Positions 1 to 9,569 are shown, counted from the first letter of the stretch. The stretch is DNA of 64,000 nt from Gimesia benthica (GCF_009720525.1 NZ_CP043930.1:2453501-2517500); one strand, 5' to 3'. The notes: generated by a model from the sequence alone, not told the origin. Numbers and translations are program-made.

Positions 1-1
1 G

Positions 2-871
2 GAAGAGGGGCTACCTCCGATTGAAGCCGGTGATGTCCCCGCGATGGGCACCGATGATTATGTCTTCGGGTCGGCAACTCCCGCTTTGTCGGAAATGATG
101 CCGGAATCGGAAGGACGACGGGCCCAGACAAAAAAAGAACTGCAGGCAGCAGGTTACTACCAGCCACATGCCCTGCAGAACTTTTCTGCGATTCGTTATG
201 TTGCCATTCTGGGTACCATGTTGTTCTTCGGGATCCTGCTGCTTGTCGCTCCCGAGCGATTCGAAATTCCGATTTTACTCGGTCTGCTGCTGGTACCAAT
301 CCTGGCCTGGGCGGTTCCCTTTCTGTTCATCAGCGGTCAGGCTTCTGATCGTCGCAGTGAAATTGAACAGGGGATTCCCGACATGCTGGACATGCTTAAC
401 ATGTGTGTTTCCCAGGGGATGACCGTACCACACGCGTTGAAGAAAATTATCGGGGAACTGGCGAAGGTGTATCCGGCACTGGCTCAGGAACTGAAAATCG
501 TGATGGAACAGGCCTCTATCGGCACCTTCACTCAGGCTCTGTCTAACTTCAGTAAGCGTATCGATGTACCGGAAGTCCACTCGTTTGCGGCCCTCTTGAT
601 CCAGACCGATCAGATGGGAACGGACGTGACTTCGGCCCTGCAGGAATACAGTGATAACATGCGTGAAAGTCTGCAGCAGCGGGCGGATGAGAAAGCCAAC
701 AAGGCCACATTCAAACTGCTGTTCCCGACTGTATTCTGTCTGATGCCCGCGATTTACATCTTCCTCCTCGGTCCCGCGATTGTGGAACTGTCTGACTTCT
801 TCCATTCCGGAGGGAGAGACAGTCTGAACACCACAACCGACATGTTCCAGCAGGTGGGAACACAACAATAA
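2..871 (+). CDS. Type II secretion system F family protein (TadC-like), 5' partial
   Basis: Inner-membrane platform protein of the GspF/TadC type, as used in tight-adherence (Flp) pili. The frame is open to the left edge, so the true start is probably outside the window; the first in-window ATG is at 44. Counting from that ATG, two hydrophobic segments lie at about residues 52-70 and 75-95, a cytoplasmic helical T2SSF domain at about 108-225, and a last membrane segment at about 228-250. This is the usual TadC topology. The motif EIEQGIPDMLDMLNMCVSQG is the typical start of the T2SSF domain in TadB/TadC. TadB and the ATPase would be expected just upstream, out of view. A strong intrinsic terminator follows. 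The family call is firm; TadC rather than TadB is inferred from the topology. Confidence 0.85.
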   Translation, partial: EEGLPPIEAGDVPAMGTDDYVFGSATPALSEMMPESEGRRAQTKKELQAAGYYQPHALQNFSAIRYVAILGTMLFFGILLLVAPERFEIPILLGLLLVPILAWAVPFLFISGQASDRRSEIEQGIPDMLDMLNMCVSQGMTVPHALKKIIGELAKVYPALAQELKIVMEQASIGTFTQALSNFSKRIDVPEVHSFAALLIQTDQMGTDVTSALQEYSDNMRESLQQRADEKANKATFKLLFPTVFCLMPAIYIFLLGPAIVELSDFFHSGGRDSLNTTTDMFQQVGTQQ

Positions 872-897
872 ACCAGTTCGCTTCTGGTGGTCTCAAA

Positions 898-946
898 GAA
901 AACAGCTTCCTGGCAGTCTCGACTGTCGGGAAGCTGTTTTCGTTTT
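898..946 (+). terminator. Rho-independent terminator after the TadC-like gene
   Basis: A 13-bp perfect outer stem (898-910 with 929-941) encloses a second inner stem (about 912-918 with 921-927) and is followed by a T-rich stretch. It lies 27 bp after the stop codon and separates the secretion gene from the convergent oxidoreductase gene. Confidence 0.85.
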
Positions 947-972
947 CAATAATCAGTGGATCTGCTGAGTCA

Positions 973-2286
973 TCAGACCTGGGGCAGTTCCCAGTTACGG
1001 CGGTATTCCCGTCCCAGCAGTGACTGTGCCTGTTGATTGCCAATGATCTGGTTCTGCAGCGGGTCGAACTCAATCTCCTGCCCGGCCCGATAAGCGATAT
1101 TCCCCAAGTGACAAAGTGCACTGGAAACATGACCGATCTCGATGTCCGACGTTGGCTTATTGCGGGTCTTGATGCAATCGATGAAATTCCGGTGATGGGT
1201 TGTCGCCTGATCGCTGGTGCCGGAGGTGGCTGCGTCTTTTTGATCGTAGACCTTCCAGCCTCCGCGGTCTACGACCAGTGTCCCCTTATCGCCATAGAAT
1301 GCGGCAGCCGCGTTACGACCTTCCATTCCATGCACGCTCCAGAGTCGATGCTCCCACACAAGCGTTTTGCCCGGATAGTGGTACTGCACGACCTGGGTGT
1401 CTGGTGTTTCCTGATCGTCGTTGAAGAAGTACTTGCCGCCGGAAGATGAGATCCGTTCGGGTAAATCGACGCCGAGTCCCCAGCGGGCGATGTCCAGCAT
1501 GTGGACACCCCAGTTACCCATTTCGCCAGTTCCGTAATCCCAGAACCAGTGCCAGTTATAATGGAAGCGGTTCGGATTGAACGGACGGCTGGCAGCGGGT
1601 CCCAGCCAGAGATCATAATTGACGCCCTGAGGTACCGCGATGTCTTTCTTCCGACCGATCGATTTGCGGCGATGAATAATCCAGGCTTTGGCCAGTCTGA
1701 CGTCGCCCAGTTTTCCGCTCTGTACGAATTCGACCGCGGATTGAAAATGAGATCCGCTGCGCTGATGGATGCCGGACTGGACCACGCGTTGATGCTTGCG
1801 TGCCGCCTCGATAATTTTGAGGCCTTCGTTCAGATTGTGTGAGACCGGTTTTTCCACATAGACGTCTTTACCAGCCTGACAGGCCATGATCGCCATCATC
1901 GCGTGCCAGTGATCGGGAGTGGCAATCACGACGCCATCAATTTCGGGATCGTCGAGCACCTGACGAAAATCGCTGACAACTTCCGGGGGAGTCCCTTGCT
2001 CTTTTTCGATCGATTTCAGGGCAGCCGGAATGACGGCTTCATCCACATCACAAATCGTCTTGATGTGAACATCCGGAAAGGCAGCCATACTGGAGGTCAG
2101 AAATTTGCCCTGCCCCCGCATCCCGATCCCGGCGAGTAGGACGCGTTCATTGGGGGCGGAATCTGCCAGAGCCATATTGCTGGCCAGTCCCACGACGCCT
2201 GCAGCCATTCCGGCTGCATTACGCGCACTGCGATCCAGAAACTGTCGTCGGTTAACATCCCTTTTCAGAAATTCTTCTACATCCAC
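973..2286 (-). CDS. Gfo/Idh/MocA family oxidoreductase with Tat signal
   Basis: NAD(P)-dependent sugar or cyclitol dehydrogenase-like protein, probably exported folded. The N-terminus has a twin-arginine motif (NRRQFL, about residues 12-17) followed by an Ala/Gly-rich hydrophobic stretch ending near residue 42. The Rossmann glycine motif GIGMRGQG is at about 53-60, and the family motif EKPVSHN, whose Lys is the usual catalytic residue, is near 147. The C-terminal half matches the secreted planctomycete branch (GxWGVHMLDIARWGL). The start is GTG at 2286 with GAGG 7 nt upstream. The substrate cannot be told from sequence. It is divergent from the zinc-ribbon gene. Confidence 0.9.
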   Translation of the reverse strand: MDVEEFLKRDVNRRQFLDRSARNAAGMAAGVVGLASNMALADSAPNERVLLAGIGMRGQGKFLTSSMAAFPDVHIKTICDVDEAVIPAALKSIEKEQGTPPEVVSDFRQVLDDPEIDGVVIATPDHWHAMMAIMACQAGKDVYVEKPVSHNLNEGLKIIEAARKHQRVVQSGIHQRSGSHFQSAVEFVQSGKLGDVRLAKAWIIHRRKSIGRKKDIAVPQGVNYDLWLGPAASRPFNPNRFHYNWHWFWDYGTGEMGNWGVHMLDIARWGLGVDLPERISSSGGKYFFNDDQETPDTQVVQYHYPGKTLVWEHRLWSVHGMEGRNAAAAFYGDKGTLVVDRGGWKVYDQKDAATSGTSDQATTHHRNFIDCIKTRNKPTSDIEIGHVSSALCHLGNIAYRAGQEIEFDPLQNQIIGNQQAQSLLGREYRRNWELPQV

Positions 2287-2590
2287 TTCAAGGCCTCTTG
2301 TGTTAACTCTCCAAGAATTCAGAACTTCGCAATTTGTTCCAGATCATGGATTTATTCTGTACTCCGCTCTGTCTATGATTATAACAGAAGAATCAGCATT
2401 TAATATCCTCTACTGGGGAAGAGATACTGATTTTCCGCCATAAACTCCTGTTATATCGAACTTTACAGGCAGGGACACGCAGTCTGTAAAAGGGGATTGC
2501 AGAACTAAAGGGGCGACAGATCAGAGGCTGAAACTGCAATCTGACGATCGTTACCTGTTCTACGATATTGATACTGAAAAACATTTGAAG
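2287..2590. other. Divergent intergenic region
   Basis: About 300 bp between two divergently transcribed genes. It must carry both promoters. I see AT-rich stretches but no convincing promoter pair, repeat or RNA. Confidence 0.5.
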
Positions 2591-3226
2591 ATGCCGATCA
2601 AATTTCGCTGCCAGCACTGTGATCAACTGATGGGGATTTCCCGCTCCAAAGCGGGTGATGTTGTAGACTGTCCGACCTGCGGAATGTCGGTACGCGTCCC
2701 CGGCCTGGATGGAGAAGTGGTCCCTTTACCCCAGCCCAAGCTGGATCTGCAGGATGCTGAACTGGCCAATGCCCTGGATGAGTTAGCCGCCCTGGGCAGT
2801 AATGTGACCTTGGAGAAAAAGCAGCACGAACTTCAGAGCCAGGCTAAAACATCCACTTCAAAGGAGCCAGTCTCCGTTCCTGAAGAGGCGTTTAAGGCGA
2901 TCCCCGTTAAATCGGTGCAAACCTCCTCTACCCCCGAACCGGTTGAAGCACCTGCCTCGCACCCGACACCTGAGACTCCGATCACTCCGGTCAGCCAGCA
3001 GAATGTGGCTGTGACTGATGTGACGGACGTGAACCATGAAGCAGAGCTGTCTCATCTGGCCAGCCTCGCACAACAGCGGGCATCGAATGTACTGGCAGAA
3101 AAAAAGAAGGGAAAACTGAAACGGAGTGCCCGGTTTGAATTACCTACCGGCACCTGGTTCATTCTGCTGCTGACGTTTGGTGCATTGACCTTCGCGATTG
3201 GTCTACTCGTCGGCCGCAATCTGTAG
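2591..3226 (+). CDS. Zinc-ribbon protein with C-terminal membrane anchor, unknown function
   Basis: The N-terminal 35 residues form a rubredoxin-like zinc ribbon with two CxxC pairs (CQHC and CPTC). A Ser/Pro/Thr-rich, probably disordered linker of about 130 residues follows. One hydrophobic segment at the C-terminus (about residues 188-208) would make it a tail-anchored membrane protein. I chose ATG at 2591, giving MPIKFRCQHC, a common planctomycete zinc-ribbon start. An in-frame TTG two codons upstream (2585) is an alternative. It stands alone between a divergent oxidoreductase and a convergent arsC-like gene. Proteins of this layout are frequent in planctomycetes, but I know of no assigned role. 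Confidence 0.75.
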   Translation: MPIKFRCQHCDQLMGISRSKAGDVVDCPTCGMSVRVPGLDGEVVPLPQPKLDLQDAELANALDELAALGSNVTLEKKQHELQSQAKTSTSKEPVSVPEEAFKAIPVKSVQTSSTPEPVEAPASHPTPETPITPVSQQNVAVTDVTDVNHEAELSHLASLAQQRASNVLAEKKKGKLKRSARFELPTGTWFILLLTFGALTFAIGLLVGRNL

Positions 3227-3237
3227 AAAAAAATTTC

Positions 3238-3579
3238 CTACAGCAGTTCTTTCACATTTTCAGGGGGGCGTCCCAGGACCGCTTTGCGTCCCTGAACGAC
3301 AATCGGTCGTTCGATCAACTTGGGATGCTCCAGCATGACAGCGATTGCTTCATCTCGGCTCAGTTCCCGCTCTGCCAGCTTGAGTTCTTTATAGATCGCT
3401 TCACCCTTCCGCATCAACTCTTGTGGTTCCAATTTGAGCTTCTTCAGGATGGCATCGAGTTCTTCAGCCGTGGGAGGAGTCTTGAGATACTCAATGACCT
3501 CAGGTTCAATACCCGCCTCTTCAATCAAGGCGAGTGTCTGGCGGCTCTTGCCACAGCGGGGATTATGATAGATCTTCAT
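3238..3579 (-). CDS. ArsC/Spx-family arsenate reductase-like protein
   Basis: Glutaredoxin-coupled arsenate reductase-like fold of 113 residues, the usual length of the short YfgD/ArsC group. The catalytic cysteine sits in the N-terminal motif YHNPRCGKSR (Cys9), and the C-terminal RPIVVQGRKAVLGRPPE matches the family's RP..v..a.iGRPpe signature. Its start codon overlaps the stop of the upstream sulfatase-like gene by 4 bp (ATGA), so the two are probably translationally coupled. No arsB, arsR or acr3 is nearby, so an actual role in arsenic resistance is uncertain. A general thiol oxidoreductase is possible. Confidence 0.85.
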   Translation of the reverse strand: MKIYHNPRCGKSRQTLALIEEAGIEPEVIEYLKTPPTAEELDAILKKLKLEPQELMRKGEAIYKELKLAERELSRDEAIAVMLEHPKLIERPIVVQGRKAVLGRPPENVKELL

Positions 3580-4964
3580 GATGTGCTTCCGGTCTGTTTT
3601 GAATTCAGCAGTTCTGCAAACGCAGCCACCGTCTCCGGGTGCTGTGAATGCTGCTCGTAGACGTCCCAGCGATCTGAAGGTTTCTGATAGAGCTGAACAG
3701 GTGCTGTCTCCGGGAGGGGATGCGTTTCGTGCTCTGCGTCAGATGGCTGTTGGTTTCGGCGCTGGAGATAATAAAATTCCGGGGTACGAATTGCAACCGC
3801 CTCATCGCTGGCAGCGTGAATGACCGGTTCCGCCATGTCATCCTGACCTGCAATCAGCGCCAGGAGGTCCGTTCCCCCTACCGTATTTTCTGCAGGTTCG
3901 AGGCTCCACCAGGCTGATAATGTGGTGGGAATATCTGCCGATTGTGAGAGGAACTGGCGTCGGTTCCCCTGCTGCTGATTCCCGGAGTCAAAAATCAACA
4001 GGGGGACGTGCGTGGTTTCTTCGAACAGTCCCCAGTCTTCCACGTCTCTTACGGGACCGAGCAGCGAACTACCACCGCGTGCCGCCGTGACGATCAATAA
4101 AATGGAGTGTTGTTCTGCGTACTCGAGCAGGGAATCCAGGAAGCGTCCCAGCCACTGATCGAGTAGTGTGACGTAGCCTGCGTAGACGGCCCGCGCCATC
4201 CGGCGTTCGTCATCATCCAGATCGCCCCATTCCTCCGGGCTCTGAAACAGGGCGACGACAGCACTAATCAGCTCTTCCCAGTCATCGTCCTCTTCAAGAT
4301 CAAGGTCATCATCCAGCTCTTCCTCAGAAACATCCTCTTCTGCAGGCTCTAGCGGAAGTTCATCCGCGACGAATTCACTCTCTTCCTCTGTATCGTCTCC
4401 CTGATCGAGGACTTCATCCAGGTAGAGCGTGGCATAGAATTCCGGTGCCAGTGGCAGTAGAGGCACTCCTTCTGAACGAAGCCAGACCAGTTGATCATCG
4501 GGCGATGCCATCCAGTCGGGCAGGCGTTCGAGGGCAGTCTGAATCAGCTGCGCGAATGGGGAATCTGCTTCGCTGAGCTCATAACCGTTCTTTCCGGTTA
4601 CCGTTGTTACATCATCGAATTGATTAAAGAACGGTTCCTGTTCACGCATCGATGAGGTGCGACCGACGTCAGTTTCCGTCTCGAGCAGCAACCTGGAAAG
4701 CACGCCTTGTGCTTTCAAGCGTGAGACGAAACAGGCGGTCTCACTTGCTGAAGAATTGTTTTGAGCGGGAACAGTCTGTCCCGTCCACCAGGGAAACGTG
4801 TTGCTCTGCGAGGTGAGATCGTTCGCAAAATGCTGATCGAACACTACGGACTGGGACGCCAGGCGATCGAAGTTGGGTGTTTCAATCCACTGATGCCCGT
4901 AACAGCCCAGCAAAAATGCGGGCAACTGTTCGAAACTGACGACAAAAGCTTTCTTCATTCCCAT
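3576..4964 (-). CDS. Degenerate sulfatase/alkaline-phosphatase-superfamily protein
   Basis: The overall layout is that of a sulfatase: LLGCYGHQWIETPNFDRLA near residue 30 matches the canonical GCYG...TPNLDRLA block, and a helix-rich C-terminal half follows. The catalytic parts are missing. The CxPSR nucleophile region reads SQSNTFPWWTG, the N-terminal metal-binding Asp pair reads EQ, and the C-terminal DHG reads AARGG. An acidic insertion rich in Glu/Asp lies at about residues 195-235. It is therefore probably a pseudoenzyme or a binding protein. I start at ATG 4964, which avoids overlap with the upstream gene; ATG 4958 is equally good and 5000 is the longest form. It overlaps arsC by 4 bp. 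Confidence 0.75.
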   Translation of the reverse strand: MGMKKAFVVSFEQLPAFLLGCYGHQWIETPNFDRLASQSVVFDQHFANDLTSQSNTFPWWTGQTVPAQNNSSASETACFVSRLKAQGVLSRLLLETETDVGRTSSMREQEPFFNQFDDVTTVTGKNGYELSEADSPFAQLIQTALERLPDWMASPDDQLVWLRSEGVPLLPLAPEFYATLYLDEVLDQGDDTEEESEFVADELPLEPAEEDVSEEELDDDLDLEEDDDWEELISAVVALFQSPEEWGDLDDDERRMARAVYAGYVTLLDQWLGRFLDSLLEYAEQHSILLIVTAARGGSSLLGPVRDVEDWGLFEETTHVPLLIFDSGNQQQGNRRQFLSQSADIPTTLSAWWSLEPAENTVGGTDLLALIAGQDDMAEPVIHAASDEAVAIRTPEFYYLQRRNQQPSDAEHETHPLPETAPVQLYQKPSDRWDVYEQHSQHPETVAAFAELLNSKQTGSTS

Positions 4965-4975
4965 CTTTGAATCTG

Positions 4976-5809
4976 TCAGGAGTTGAGCGATTCCACCCAC
5001 TCTTTACAGCGAGCCGCATAATTGCGGGCATCGTCGGCGGTGACAATACCTTCCGCCTGATGGATGGTGAAGCAGCCATCATAGTCCACCGCATTTAATC
5101 CTGCCAGCACTTCGCGAAAATTGATTCCACGGCCGCTCTCATCCCAGTAGGGAAGTAACTGAAAGGGACGGTCTCCCAGGCACCAGGTCTCCAGGTGATC
5201 GGGCCCGTCCTCGGTAATGACCAGATTCTGCACATACACGTTTTTCAGCCAGGGTAGAATCTGCCGCATGACGGATTCGCCATATGGCTGTCCACACATC
5301 AACAGGCTGGCTGGTTCATAGATCACGCCAAAATTGGGACGATCAATCTGCTTTAAGACTTCGATCGAGCGTTCCAGTTCCTCGAACAGACAGGCAGGAT
5401 GAAACTGATGTACCAGCTGCACACCCCGTTCTGCCGCCAGATCACAGGCCCTCTGAGCGTGTGGGATATCGGACTCCTGTTTGAGGCAGACTCGCACCAG
5501 TGGGCTTCCCAGCATTTCAGCGACGTGCAGCGTCGGTTCGAAATCCTGCAATGCCTGGGGGGACTGATCATTATTCTGAGGAATATTCATGTCGGCGGTG
5601 ATCATGGAGATCCCCAGACCGGCGGCATCGACGATCGATTTCACCTGTTGAAGTTCCGCATCGGAACTCTGTACCCCCACGACGCTGGCTCGCATACAGA
5701 GAGCCGCATACCCCAGATCTGCGGCCATCTGCGCCAGTTCCGCAAAGGGGATATTCAACCTGGTTTTGCAGGCCGCTTCCGCGATCCGCACCGAGAGGGA
5801 GAGTTTCAT
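4976..5809 (-). CDS. Sugar phosphate isomerase/epimerase (xylose-isomerase-like TIM barrel)
   Basis: 277-residue AP-endonuclease-2/xylose isomerase-like TIM barrel. The strand-end acidic and His residues typical of the family are present (VHQFHPAC, GVIYEPASLLM, CFTIHQAEG). I chose ATG 5809 because AGGA lies 7 nt upstream and MKLSLSVRIAEAAC is a natural family start; a longer in-frame extension to 5950 has no such signal and would run into the next gene. It sits 11 bp upstream of the degenerate sulfatase gene and is probably in one transcript with it and arsC. The substrate is unknown. There is no signal peptide, so it is cytoplasmic. Confidence 0.85.
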   Translation of the reverse strand: MKLSLSVRIAEAACKTRLNIPFAELAQMAADLGYAALCMRASVVGVQSSDAELQQVKSIVDAAGLGISMITADMNIPQNNDQSPQALQDFEPTLHVAEMLGSPLVRVCLKQESDIPHAQRACDLAAERGVQLVHQFHPACLFEELERSIEVLKQIDRPNFGVIYEPASLLMCGQPYGESVMRQILPWLKNVYVQNLVITEDGPDHLETWCLGDRPFQLLPYWDESGRGINFREVLAGLNAVDYDGCFTIHQAEGIVTADDARNYAARCKEWVESLNS

Positions 5810-5837
5810 CGTTCGTCCTTTAACTTTACGAATGGGT

Positions 5838-7376
5838 TCAGTTACCAGATTGTATCTCAACGCGGCGCGACACAACAGGTACCGGCAGTCTTCCCGCAGC
5901 CCAGGCCTGCGCGGTCTCACTACCGGGATAGGCAGACTCGACTTCGACATGGTAAGTCTTCCACTGACCTCCCTGCCCGCCCCGCATCAACTGTCTGGCA
6001 ATCTGCGGATTCAGCTTGACCTTGCGGCGGATTCCGACTTCGGGCAAGTACCATTCGGCGTAAGTGCCGGCATCCGTCTGCACCGTGACGTGAAACGTCA
6101 TTGGTCGAAAGGGAGAGATGTTCTGCAGCCAGCCTTCAATCCGGGGTGGTGCGAGCCGGGAATAAGCGGTCGCCGTCACTTTAACGATGGCCATTTCCTG
6201 TTTGTGTTTTTCCAGATGGACTGTCCGGTCTTCGAGCGGCGGTAGTTTGATTTTCTGATTGAGGATTGCCTGAATCAGTTCCACTTTAAACCGCAGCTGT
6301 AGCGATTCGGGACGGACTTTCAGAATCTTGACAAAGTCGTCGTAGCGCTGCTTCGGCGAGGTCTCCTCGAAAGGTTCCTTAGTCGAAAGGTGCTGAACGT
6401 ACTTGACATATTCATCGGGGTATTGCGTCACCAGCATCCAATGCAGTCCCCAGGCATGCACGTAAGCATCCCCGGAAAGGATACTTCCCTGAAAGACGCC
6501 ATTGAGGGCCACGACTTCTCCCCAGTTGAGGAGCTTCGCGATACCAGACAAGAGAGCGTAATGCGTATTGATCCGTTCCGGGCTGACGTTGATTCGGTCG
6601 CCATCCCCTTCAAAGCCGGTTGCGATTCCTTCCATAAACCAGGTGGGAATCGGAGCCAGGCGTTTGACCACACCGCGATTGGTCGTCTGCAGGTGAATCG
6701 CTTCGTGTAGCGGTGTATCAAACGAACTGCACTCACTCATGCGGAGAATCAGGTTATTGGAGATCCCCGAATAGTAAGCAAGCACATTCGACGCGCCGTC
6801 ACCCAGGCCAGTGGTTTCTTTCGCGAAGCTTTCGAAGTCGTCGTCCGACTCGAAAATCAGCATGGCCATCGGGAATTCATAATCCTGCAGTTCGATCCCC
6901 ATCTTCCGCGAATAGGTTTCGAAGATGACGTCCACATTGTGCATGAAGCGTCCCGCTTTTTTCATGAACGACTGCACGCGGACTTCGGTTCGATCCGAAC
7001 CATCCAGCGGTGCCGCCAGCACGATGCCGATGACGAATGGCTTTTCGATGTAATAGCGAAACGTTTTCGCGCCGAACTTCTTCTCCAGGTTTTTGGCCAT
7101 TTGTTCGACGGTCAGGGGCTTGGGAGGTGCCTTCAGTTCGCGTTTCTGAATCTTGCCTTGTGGAACAAGAGTCAGTGATCCATCCGGCTTGAGCAGCGCG
7201 TGCAGCATTTCGCCCGCTTCTTTTCCGGAGCCGTATAATGTCGCTTCCTCCGTTACTACGGCTCCTTCTTCATTGATGTAGGTAAACAGATCCGCGTGAA
7301 GCTGCTGCGCGGTCAATAATGTCGTGAATATAATCAGGCAGGAAGAGAGAGAGAACCTGAAATAAAGCTGTCGCAT
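5838..7376 (-). CDS. DUF1570 domain protein, secreted metallopeptidase-like
   Basis: 512 residues with an N-terminal signal peptide (hydrophobic core LIIFTTLLTA, cleavage near residue 28). The DUF1570 core includes LHEAIHLQTTNRG (about 227-239), an HExxH-like zinc motif, followed about 15 residues later by WFMEGIATGFEGDG. This is the gluzincin-like arrangement of HExxH and a downstream Glu. Family members are common in planctomycetes and are annotated as putative peptidases; activity has not been shown to my knowledge. The C-terminal 100 residues look like a beta-rich extra domain. It ends 28 bp upstream of the isomerase start, on the same strand. Confidence 0.8.
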   Translation of the reverse strand: MRQLYFRFSLSSCLIIFTTLLTAQQLHADLFTYINEEGAVVTEEATLYGSGKEAGEMLHALLKPDGSLTLVPQGKIQKRELKAPPKPLTVEQMAKNLEKKFGAKTFRYYIEKPFVIGIVLAAPLDGSDRTEVRVQSFMKKAGRFMHNVDVIFETYSRKMGIELQDYEFPMAMLIFESDDDFESFAKETTGLGDGASNVLAYYSGISNNLILRMSECSSFDTPLHEAIHLQTTNRGVVKRLAPIPTWFMEGIATGFEGDGDRINVSPERINTHYALLSGIAKLLNWGEVVALNGVFQGSILSGDAYVHAWGLHWMLVTQYPDEYVKYVQHLSTKEPFEETSPKQRYDDFVKILKVRPESLQLRFKVELIQAILNQKIKLPPLEDRTVHLEKHKQEMAIVKVTATAYSRLAPPRIEGWLQNISPFRPMTFHVTVQTDAGTYAEWYLPEVGIRRKVKLNPQIARQLMRGGQGGQWKTYHVEVESAYPGSETAQAWAAGRLPVPVVSRRVEIQSGN

Positions 7377-7457
7377 GAGAAACCTTCCCGTTCGCAGTAA
7401 TGCTGAATGAAAAACGCTGTGCCTGCTTTTTCATCGAGTGCCTGCTGTCGCTTCCTC

Positions 7458-9569
7458 CTATTTCGACTCGAGGGGAACCAGTTGCAGGGCATCTACAATG
7501 ACATGCCCATCGGTCCCCTGGTTCGAAACGTTGAGAATTTCCTGTTTTCCTGATTTGAACAGGAATGTCCCGAGCACCTGATATTTACCCTGCTCGGGCT
7601 TTTTACGCTGGTTGACACGAACGGTCACTGGTCCCTCAGCAGTCCGCAGTTCATAAGGAACGTTAGTGGCGCGGTTGGATGAGGGAACGTAGTACACACG
7701 CACTTCGTAAATGCCATCCTGTGGAATCTCTGCTGTGAAGACAATTTTCCGATTTCCCTTGTCAGTGTCGCCATCATGCTGATAGCCCTGTCCGACATAG
7801 GGGGTGATGGATGAACTTTTTTTCCAGCCGAGTGAACTTCGGGCGTCTCGATCATCCACCACGATACCTGCCAGCGATTTAACGCGAATCGGTGGTTCCT
7901 TGCGGGGACCGGTCCAGATCAGAACCTGTTTGTCAGCCAGCAGTTGTTTGCGGAGTTGCGGGTAATCGATGTCCTGTACCGCGGAATCAGCATCAATGGC
8001 CTGACTGGCTGCAGTCGCTGCAGACTGTCCCAGGACCATAAATACAGGCTCCATACGAATGGACCCGTAGGCGATATGTGAAGCAGCCATCGCAACCGGC
8101 ACCAGCAGGTTCTGACATTCGGACTTGCGGGGCCGGATGGAACGATAGGAAATCGGATAGGGGTTCGGAACGCCGACCTGCACATCTCCTTCATTGAGAG
8201 TCTTACCATCAATGGCATATCGCTGCTGATTGTGTGAGTCCATTGTGTATGCGGCCAGACCGATACTGTCTTCGGCGATTAGTTCCGACGTGCAATGTTT
8301 CTCGTTCATGACATATTCCGAAATCATGCGGCGGGCTTCACGCACGTAAAGCTGAAAGGGCCAGCCTGCAGTCTCCTGAAATTCGTCTTTCGTCGGTTTC
8401 CATTTTTGGAACTGTTTCTGCACCTCAGCAGGTACGCGGGGGCTGTTGGCCAGGGTCCACATCAATCCCTGCTGGTAAGTCAGATGCTCCTGGAAGATCT
8501 CATCGCGTTTCTCGTAATCCGCATCGGGGTATTCGTAGTTCATCCCGATGTTATCGGTCGAGATCGCAAAATTATTATTCGTGTCGGTCTTACGGTTCGG
8601 CATCAGAACCGGGTTCCAGGGAACACGGTGATCGCCGGCTTCAAAGTTGCGTAACAGCAGTTCGTATCGCTGGGGGTCGTAATTCTCCGGTTTCACCCAT
8701 TCCCGCTGGTTCTCGGGGACATCCGTGGTACACATGCGGAAGCAGTAAGCCTGCACGCGGTGGTCGCCGTCTCCGTCTTTGCCGCCGGGTCCTTCCTGCT
8801 GCACCCCGGGGAGCAGGCCACTACTCTTGTCTCCGGGAACGACGTAGGGGTCGACGGGTTTGATGAACTGATGAAAGACGGCATTGCGGGTCTGAATCCC
8901 GTTTAAGGTTTCGCCGTAAGTGGCGTTTGACTCGCGACCGACATGATAGGAGACGCCGGCGACCGCCAGCAGATCACCTTCATAAGTCGCGTCGATAAAG
9001 ACCTTGCCTTTGACAACCAGACCGCTTTCCATTTTGATCGCGGAGATGCGTCCCTCTGCTTTCTGAACGCCCTGTTTCAGATCGAGTCGCTGCTGTTTGA
9101 GCCAGGGAACCTGATCGGCGGTCAGCATCTGCTCAAAGGTCGCTTCCGCGACGTGAGGTTCGAAAGTCCACATTTCGGTTTCAGATGTATTTTTGCGGCG
9201 GCTCTTGTAGTCACTCTGTTTCTGATAAACCCAGGAATCATCCTGACTGTAATACGTACCCAGTCTTCCGTAGAATTCCCGGGCGATGCCGCCAATCGCA
9301 GCTTTGTTGCCGATGTCAGTCGCCCCCAGTCCGCCGGAAGAGAGACCGCCCAGATGTTTTCCCGGCTCGATCAGCAGTGCGGTTTTCCCCATGCGGTGTG
9401 CCTGAAGCGCGGCTGCAATGCCTCCGGATGTTCCCCCATAGACTACAACGTCATAAGCCGACTTCAGTTGATCGGGCTTAATTTCCTGTGCGGAAATCGC
9501 AGGGACGCTGCAAAACAGAGAAATCGTGACTAACAGAACGGGGAGAAGTTTCGTAGAACAGGACAGCAT
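7458..9569 (-). CDS. Secreted FAD-dependent oxidoreductase with C-terminal golvesin-like domain
   Basis: 703 residues. A signal peptide covers about residues 1-27. The dinucleotide-binding motif YGGTSGGIAAALQAHRMGK, followed by an acidic residue at the end of the second strand (LLIEPGKHLGGL), marks the FAD_oxidored (PF12831) family. Further conserved family blocks are FIDATYEGDLLAVAGVSYHVG and SIRMEPVFMVLGQSAATAAS. The last roughly 130 residues (from about 575) form a beta-rich module ending HVIVDALQLVPL, typical of golvesin/xanthan-lyase CBD-like domains that bind carbohydrate. I infer oxidation of a sugar or polysaccharide-derived substrate outside the cytoplasm. It precedes the DUF1570 gene on the same strand by 81 bp. 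Confidence 0.85.
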   Translation of the reverse strand: MLSCSTKLLPVLLVTISLFCSVPAISAQEIKPDQLKSAYDVVVYGGTSGGIAAALQAHRMGKTALLIEPGKHLGGLSSGGLGATDIGNKAAIGGIAREFYGRLGTYYSQDDSWVYQKQSDYKSRRKNTSETEMWTFEPHVAEATFEQMLTADQVPWLKQQRLDLKQGVQKAEGRISAIKMESGLVVKGKVFIDATYEGDLLAVAGVSYHVGRESNATYGETLNGIQTRNAVFHQFIKPVDPYVVPGDKSSGLLPGVQQEGPGGKDGDGDHRVQAYCFRMCTTDVPENQREWVKPENYDPQRYELLLRNFEAGDHRVPWNPVLMPNRKTDTNNNFAISTDNIGMNYEYPDADYEKRDEIFQEHLTYQQGLMWTLANSPRVPAEVQKQFQKWKPTKDEFQETAGWPFQLYVREARRMISEYVMNEKHCTSELIAEDSIGLAAYTMDSHNQQRYAIDGKTLNEGDVQVGVPNPYPISYRSIRPRKSECQNLLVPVAMAASHIAYGSIRMEPVFMVLGQSAATAASQAIDADSAVQDIDYPQLRKQLLADKQVLIWTGPRKEPPIRVKSLAGIVVDDRDARSSLGWKKSSSITPYVGQGYQHDGDTDKGNRKIVFTAEIPQDGIYEVRVYYVPSSNRATNVPYELRTAEGPVTVRVNQRKKPEQGKYQVLGTFLFKSGKQEILNVSNQGTDGHVIVDALQLVPLESK

